Assembly: GCA_902779075.1 (NCBI GenBank)
Contig: CACZAK010000143.1
Coordinates: 1-11,244 of the forward strand
Reading direction: 5' to 3'
Source of the DNA: an uncultured bacterium
GTDB taxonomy: Bacteria; Verrucomicrobiota; Kiritimatiellia; RFP12; UBA1067
DNA: 11,244 nt
The translations under genes and the position numbers were made by a program. A model generated the notes under the pieces. It made no database searches. It saw only the letters and a program-made list of their open reading frames with translations, and was not told where the DNA came from. This document shows positions 7,323 through 11,244 of the stretch, in pieces (the first letter of the stretch is position 1; every line of letters begins with the position of its first letter).

Positions 7323-10300
7323 CTATCGGATGAAGATCGAAAAGCCTAAATTCCTGATCAAGTACTCGACATTGACTCCGTCGTCTTTGCTTTCCAGCTG
7401 CCAGCCGGGAGGCAATGCGGTAAGGTCAAATGCACCGTCGGCCGTGTCCTTCAGCGCCACCGGCACCTTCAGGAGCGGAATCTTCACCTTGCCCGCGAGA
7501 GCGGGATCGCCGATGTCCACCTTGAGCGTGCCGGAAAGCGTCTTGGTGACATTGAGGTAGTCCGCACCGTCCGGATAGAACTTGGCACCAGATTCCATCA
7601 CGAGCTTTGTGATCGTACCATGTCCGTGAAGTTCGCTGATGATGCCAAATGTCTGCGCCGCATCATTGTCGTCCGTAATCGACCCGCCATACATGATCAG
7701 GTTCGAAACGCTGATTTTCCTGTTCGTCTTGTTCTGCACGTAGTGTCCTTGGCGGACAATCAGCGTCGTTCCCCTGTTTTTGGTCTGGGAGTTCAGGTTG
7801 TTCCATTTGTTGAGGGTCGCCGAATTGCGAAGGTCGATGGTTCCGTTCTTGGTATTGACGTTCCGAAGGGTCAGCCACGAAGTGGCCTTCAGCGTATGGC
7901 CATTCAGATAGATGTAGGATTCAGCGTCGTCTCGTCCGATCTTGAACTGCCCTGCTCCGATTGTGGCATCCGCCGTAAGGTACAGATCAAAGAGGTAGTT
8001 GCTGGTTGCCATCGCACCAGCGGACGAGGCGAGCGCCCACGGCCAGTTGCCCGCTCCCGCGCCGGCGATGTAGATCGGCGTCTCCTGCCGGATGGCCTTT
8101 GCGTTGATGTCGAACGTGCCGCCGTCCTGGACGGTGATCTTCGGCGTCTCGCCAAGCACAGTTCCACTCCCCTGCTGCAGGACGCCGCCCGCCACGACAA
8201 CCTCGTTCGCGCGGAACGATCCGCCCGTCCCCTTCACAAGCGTGAACACGACGTTGGTCGTGCCGTTCAAGGTGAACTTCTTGAGCGACGTGGCCGCGCA
8301 CGCGAGCGTGCCCGTCATGGAATGATCCGGCGTCACGGTGAAATCGCCGGAGAACGAGGAAATCCCGCTGATCGTCACGGTCTCGGCTTCGCCGGGTGCC
8401 AGCGCAAGCGTTCCAACGCCCGTCACGCCGCCTGCGGCGACGCCGTCGAGCGCCGTGAGCGTCGCGGCGGATCCGGCCGGCACGTCCAGTCTCGCAACGG
8501 CCACCCGTCCGCACGTGGCAAACGAAACGCCGTTCGTGAGGAACACCTGGCCGATCTCCAGAGATCCCTCGCCTCCGAAATCGACACTGCCCGTTCCCGC
8601 GATCAGCGCGCTGCCAAAGACGTAGGCGGAGCGCAGGACCACGGTCGTGTCGCCGTCAAGCAACATCTTGAACGACCGCCCTTCGCCGGGAACCTCGCCC
8701 GACGACCAGTTCGCCGTCGCGCTGAACAAGCCGGTGCCGTCGGCGTTCGTCCAGACGGGCGTCGGGGCGCGCACGGTCACCGTGCCGGCGTCCGCGTCGT
8801 AGCTGACTTCGGGGCTCTGGATCTCCACGCCGTTAATGTCATACAGGACGATGTTCTGCGGCTGGGCGGAGGCCTTGACCACGATCTCATCTTCGTCAAG
8901 GTTGGCCTGGCGCAGGACGAGCGTCGCATCGTCATCGACGGTGAACGTTCCCGTGGGGCGGTTCGCGCCGATGTTGAAGATGACGCCCGCGCCGACGGTG
9001 ATCGCGCCGGACGCCGTGAGCGTCCCCGTCGCCGCGACGGTGACATCCGTCTCCACGCCCGTCTTGCGGACGAACGAAAGCGCGCCCTCGGCCGTAAGCG
9101 TCGTCGTGACATCAAGGTCTCCGTCAAGCGTCGCGACCGCACCATCCGCCATCGTAAGCTCCGCCGCCGTTCCATGTCCGGCAAGCGTTTCGCCCGCGCT
9201 CATGCCAAACCCGCCCGAAGAGCCCTTCAGCGCACCGCCGCCACAGTCAAGTGTCTTGAAGTAGAGTGGATAGCCTACGGCATTCTCCGCCGTTACGCCT
9301 TCACGCACGACAAGCGCGACGTTGCTGACGCAGCTCGCTCCGTACGCCGCAGTCGCGTTGCTCCATCCGGTCACCTTCAACGATCCAGACTGCACGTCAA
9401 TCGTCCCTTCGTCCCTCGAGTAGGGCCTGCGGACCTGCAACGTCCCCGTGCCCGTCTTCGTGAGCGTAAAGCCGTTGAGGTTCAGGTTCTTGTTGGCAGC
9501 GTTCCAGCCGGCGCCGTTGCGCACGCCCATCCACAGCTCTTTTGCGCCGCCGACCGTCGCATTCGCGTCCAAGTGGAGCATACAGACATTCTTGCCGCTT
9601 GTCATGTTCTCGGAAGACGTGAGCGCCCACGGCCAGTCGCCCGCGCCCGCGCCCGCGATGTGGAACTCGGTCACAACATTCCCGGTCACCGCCTCGCCGT
9701 CGCCGACCACCTTGCCATTGAAGTCGAACGTGCCGCCGTCCTCGACCGTCACCTTCGGCGTCGCGCCAAGGATACCGTCCGCATCCAGCTTGAGGACGCC
9801 GTTCGAGACGACCACCTCGTCCGCGCCGAACGTCCCGCCGGTGCCAAGGGCGAACGTGACGACGCAGTTGTCGTCCGCCTGCACGGTGAACTTGCTCGGC
9901 GAAACGCTGGCGTCAAGGGTGAGCGTCACGCTCTTGTGGGCGATGACCGTCACCTCCTTGCCAACCGGCGCGGAGATTGCAATGGAGGGATCATCGGCGG
10001 AACGCCAGTCGGCGGTACTCCAGTTGACGGCGTCCGCACCGCCGGCAGCGATGGTGAGCTGCGCGTCCACGGTGGGCTTGAACGTGGCGCGGAGCTGCAC
10101 GGCATACGGGGTTGAAACCTCGATCGACGCGTTCGTCTTGCTGAAGCCGTCCGCAATCGCCCACGTGTCGCCCGTCCATTCGCCAAACTCGTATTTGGAT
10201 GAATCGGACGCCGCCGCCGAAAGCGCAAGGGTGCCCCCGCGCGGAACCCACCCCTCGGCGGAGGCCGCCGCCTCGCCCTCTGCGACGCTGACGATTCCTT

Positions 10301-10901
10301 TTTCGTCGGAGGTGGCGTACAGCTTCGCGTAGAGCGTGGAATCCTCGTACTTGTAGTCGCTTGCGCGGCCAACGCCATCGTAGAAGCGGAGCGTCCGTTC
10401 GGGGTTGTTGTTCTTGTTTCCGTCGCCATGGAACGTACCGGTGATTATGTCCCTAACGCCCGCCTCGCCGTTCTCCGTGTCGGGCGCGAGGAAGAGAGCC
10501 GGCGTGCCATTCTCGTCTGCTTCGAAGGAGTAGATACGCGCCTTGGTAAACCGCTTGGCTTCACCCTTGGTATTGACTGCAAAAAGATAGGTGTTGGTCA
10601 TTGCGTCAACAGCATGGTTCCTGGTTGAGCTTGCGGTTGCCATCGTCGTACGATCCGCCCAATTCAGTATCGTGGCGGTTGACCCGGTGTCGGAAGCGTC
10701 ATCCGTGTTATCGACTGTCACGACGTGGCGCAAGCGGTCGGCTGCATTGTTGGCCGTGATCGCATGCCAGTCGGCGGAAGTATCGGAAAACCTAGCTCGA
10801 GCTTGCGTCGCCATTCCAGATGCCAAAGGCGTACTGCTGGATTGTCGCCCAATCCAAGTACTGGAAGTCGAGAACGAATTCCGTGCCTTTCTTTGCGGCA
10901 T
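7323..10901 (-). CDS. Giant secreted LamG/beta-helix protein C, 3' part after a frameshift
   Basis: An open frame of 1192 codons, but residues 1 to about 36 (MPQRKARNSF onward) are an out-of-frame reading of a LamG-like domain. Homology to gene A begins at about RFSDTSADWHAI (codon near 10793), and there is no ribosome binding site before the ATG at 10901. It is thus the 3' part of the gene that begins to the right. In this numbering, residues 37-160 finish the second LamG-like domain (ARIYSFE, GEAGVRDIITGTFHG). Residues 190-275 are an InlB-B-like repeat (EFGEWTGDTWAI, VQLRATF). Residues about 280-700 are a first beta-helix passenger. Residues 713-735 (PVWTNADGTGLF...NWSSG) look like the start of a second passenger, which runs to the end. 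AGAGAG(D/N)WPWAL occurs twice (416-427, 946-957). The last 95 residues match gene A (LNVTKTLSG, PLLKVP), and the end is YLIRNLGFSIFIR. No enzyme motif and no beta-barrel are seen. The real product may need frame correction to exist. Confidence 0.75.
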   Translation of the reverse strand: MPQRKARNSFSTSSTWIGRQSSSTPLASGMATQARARFSDTSADWHAITANNAADRLRHVVTVDNTDDASDTGSTATILNWADRTTMATASSTRNHAVDAMTNTYLFAVNTKGEAKRFTKARIYSFEADENGTPALFLAPDTENGEAGVRDIITGTFHGDGNKNNNPERTLRFYDGVGRASDYKYEDSTLYAKLYATSDEKGIVSVAEGEAAASAEGWVPRGGTLALSAAASDSSKYEFGEWTGDTWAIADGFSKTNASIEVSTPYAVQLRATFKPTVDAQLTIAAGGADAVNWSTADWRSADDPSIAISAPVGKEVTVIAHKSVTLTLDASVSPSKFTVQADDNCVVTFALGTGGTFGADEVVVSNGVLKLDADGILGATPKVTVEDGGTFDFNGKVVGDGEAVTGNVVTEFHIAGAGAGDWPWALTSSENMTSGKNVCMLHLDANATVGGAKELWMGVRNGAGWNAANKNLNLNGFTLTKTGTGTLQVRRPYSRDEGTIDVQSGSLKVTGWSNATAAYGASCVSNVALVVREGVTAENAVGYPLYFKTLDCGGGALKGSSGGFGMSAGETLAGHGTAAELTMADGAVATLDGDLDVTTTLTAEGALSFVRKTGVETDVTVAATGTLTASGAITVGAGVIFNIGANRPTGTFTVDDDATLVLRQANLDEDEIVVKASAQPQNIVLYDINGVEIQSPEVSYDADAGTVTVRAPTPVWTNADGTGLFSATANWSSGEVPGEGRSFKMLLDGDTTVVLRSAYVFGSALIAGTGSVDFGGEGSLEIGQVFLTNGVSFATCGRVAVARLDVPAGSAATLTALDGVAAGGVTGVGTLALAPGEAETVTISGISSFSGDFTVTPDHSMTGTLACAATSLKKFTLNGTTNVVFTLVKGTGGSFRANEVVVAGGVLQQGSGTVLGETPKITVQDGGTFDINAKAIRQETPIYIAGAGAGNWPWALASSAGAMATSNYLFDLYLTADATIGAGQFKIGRDDAESYIYLNGHTLKATSWLTLRNVNTKNGTIDLRNSATLNKWNNLNSQTKNRGTTLIVRQGHYVQNKTNRKISVSNLIMYGGSITDDNDAAQTFGIISELHGHGTITKLVMESGAKFYPDGADYLNVTKTLSGTLKVDIGDPALAGKVKIPLLKVPVALKDTADGAFDLTALPPGWQLESKDDGVNVEYLIRNLGFSIFIR
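8022..8207 (-). repeat. WPWAL beta-helix module, second copy in protein C
   Basis: Residues 899-960 of the 3' part of protein C contain VVVAGGVLQQGS, LGETPKITVQDGGTFDINAK and IAGAGAGNWPWALASS. It lies in the second passenger segment, after the WTN...NW start at residues 716-732. Confidence 0.8.
9007..9059 (-). repeat. 53-bp near-identical tract shared by genes A and C (copy in C)
   Basis: This stretch codes for part of VETDVTVAATGTLTASG in protein C; partner of 495-547. Confidence 0.7.
9612..9821 (-). repeat. WPWAL beta-helix module, first copy in protein C
   Basis: Residues 361-430 of the 3' part of protein C contain VVVSNGVLKLD, LGATPKVTVEDGGTFDFNGK and IAGAGAGDWPWALTSS. This copy has an insertion of about 9 residues between the Lys of FNGK and the AGAGAG run compared with the other two. 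It is closer to the copy in gene A in the TPKVTVE(D/N)GGTFDFN part than to the second copy in its own gene. Confidence 0.8.
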
Positions 10902-11244
10902 ATCCCGTATCGATGTAATTCATCGGCGTCGTGATATTTCTTGCGTCGGCGACCGCGTTCGTCGCGCCCGATTCCACGTATGCGCTCGGACGGAACGGCG
11001 AGCCCATGCGGTCATTCGGATAGAACGCGGCGTATGCCCTTGCATCAGAGTCGTTGAACGTGCCAAAATAGAAACGAAGGTCGTAGAAGGCAACGTCCGT
11101 GTTCGTGTAGGACCGGGAGAATCCAGAAACATTTCCCGTAATCGACGGGAACGAGCCATATTGGAAGTAGTTGCCCACAGCGCGGCTGGTCGTCGTCTTG
11201 GAAGAGAGAGTAAGTACTGTTTTCTTCGTTCCATCCACGTATGG
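10792..11244 (-). pseudogene. Protein C, 5' part: LamG-like segment cut by window edge and ended by a premature stop
   Basis: An open frame of 150 codons runs in from the right edge and stops at TAG (10794-10792). The first in-frame GTG (11238) is internal, because codons for Pro-Tyr continue to the edge and the sequence around it (YVDG) matches the internal IYIDG strand of gene A's first LamG domain. About 200 residues, including the signal peptide, are probably outside the window (inference from gene A). Visible parts are the end of the first LamG domain (DVAFYDLRFYFGTF, AYAAFYP) and the start of the second (NYIDTGYAAKKGTEF, FGIWNGDASSS). The homologous continuation lies immediately downstream in another frame; removing one base from the stop region would join ...GDASSS to RFSDTSADW. 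The gene is therefore broken here, or the sequence has a one-base error. With the 3' part, the complete protein would have roughly 1500 residues. Confidence 0.72.
10794..10803. repeat. Perfect 10-bp palindrome at the frameshift in gene C
   Basis: AGCTCGAGCT is a perfect palindrome overlapping the premature stop of the 5' part of gene C (TAG at 10794-10792). Its position within the small interval where the frame must change makes it a plausible site for an indel or an assembly error; chance occurrence is also possible. Confidence 0.5.

Noticed and set aside
7620..10115. A plus-strand open frame of 831 codons antisense to gene C
   Set aside because: It is Arg/His/Val-rich with low-complexity runs, has no domain motifs, and lies opposite a reading frame with clear domain homology to gene A. 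Codon bias in GC-rich genes removes antisense stops, so it is a shadow.
10792..10800. Programmed +1 frameshift at AGC-TAG in gene C
   Set aside because: There is no recognisable slippery sequence, no upstream Shine-Dalgarno-like stimulator at the right distance, and no reason for such a scaffold to need it. A mutation or sequence error is simpler.
10899..10901. ATG as a true start of the 3' part of gene C
   Set aside because: The first 36 residues have no similarity to anything in A, while the alternative frame over the same bases is a clear LamG-like segment; no ribosome binding site at a useful distance and no signal peptide.

Overview
The window looks like part of a chromosome from an uncultured, Gram-negative, host- or sediment-associated bacterium of the Verrucomicrobiota/Kiritimatiellota type. 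This is an inference from protein style: very large Sec-exported proteins built from concanavalin-like (LamG) domains and Gly/Thr/Asn-rich beta-helix repeats, beside a Tat-exported protein, in GC-rich coding DNA. There is no rRNA or marker gene in the window to confirm the phylum. Every gene I can support lies on the minus strand, so the order of transcription runs from the right end to the left end.

Right end to left: (1) 11244-7323, a giant secreted LamG/beta-helix protein (call it C). Its 5' end lies outside the window and its frame is broken at about 10793, inside the second LamG-like domain. (2) 7322-7067, an AT-richer intergenic region with a good extended -10 promoter for the next gene, an 8-bp dyad and a tandem 11-bp repeat. 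(3) 7066-3377, protein B, a complete glycerophosphodiester phosphodiesterase (GDPD) domain joined to a LamG-like domain and a long beta-helix passenger. (4) 3328-152, protein A, a paralogue of C with an intact frame. (5) 126-1, the first 42 residues of a Tat-exported protein whose visible mature start suggests a calcineurin-like metallophosphoesterase. Gaps B-A (48 bp) and A-D (25 bp) are short, so B, A and D are probably one transcript.

How they may work together (inference): B supplies an extracytoplasmic phosphodiesterase tied to a large carbohydrate-binding or adhesive surface scaffold, A and C supply related scaffolds without an obvious enzyme, and D may be a second exported phosphoesterase. 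None of A, B or C carries a C-terminal autotransporter beta-barrel. Instead all three end in a similar 13-residue tail (aromatic residue first, alternating hydrophobics, a basic residue last), preceded in A and C by a conserved block of about 95 residues. That shared tail, the GDPD fusion, and a repeated beta-helix module with the signature AGAGAG(D/N)WPWAL are the most interesting items here. I found no RNA genes, CRISPR arrays, insertion sequences or origins.
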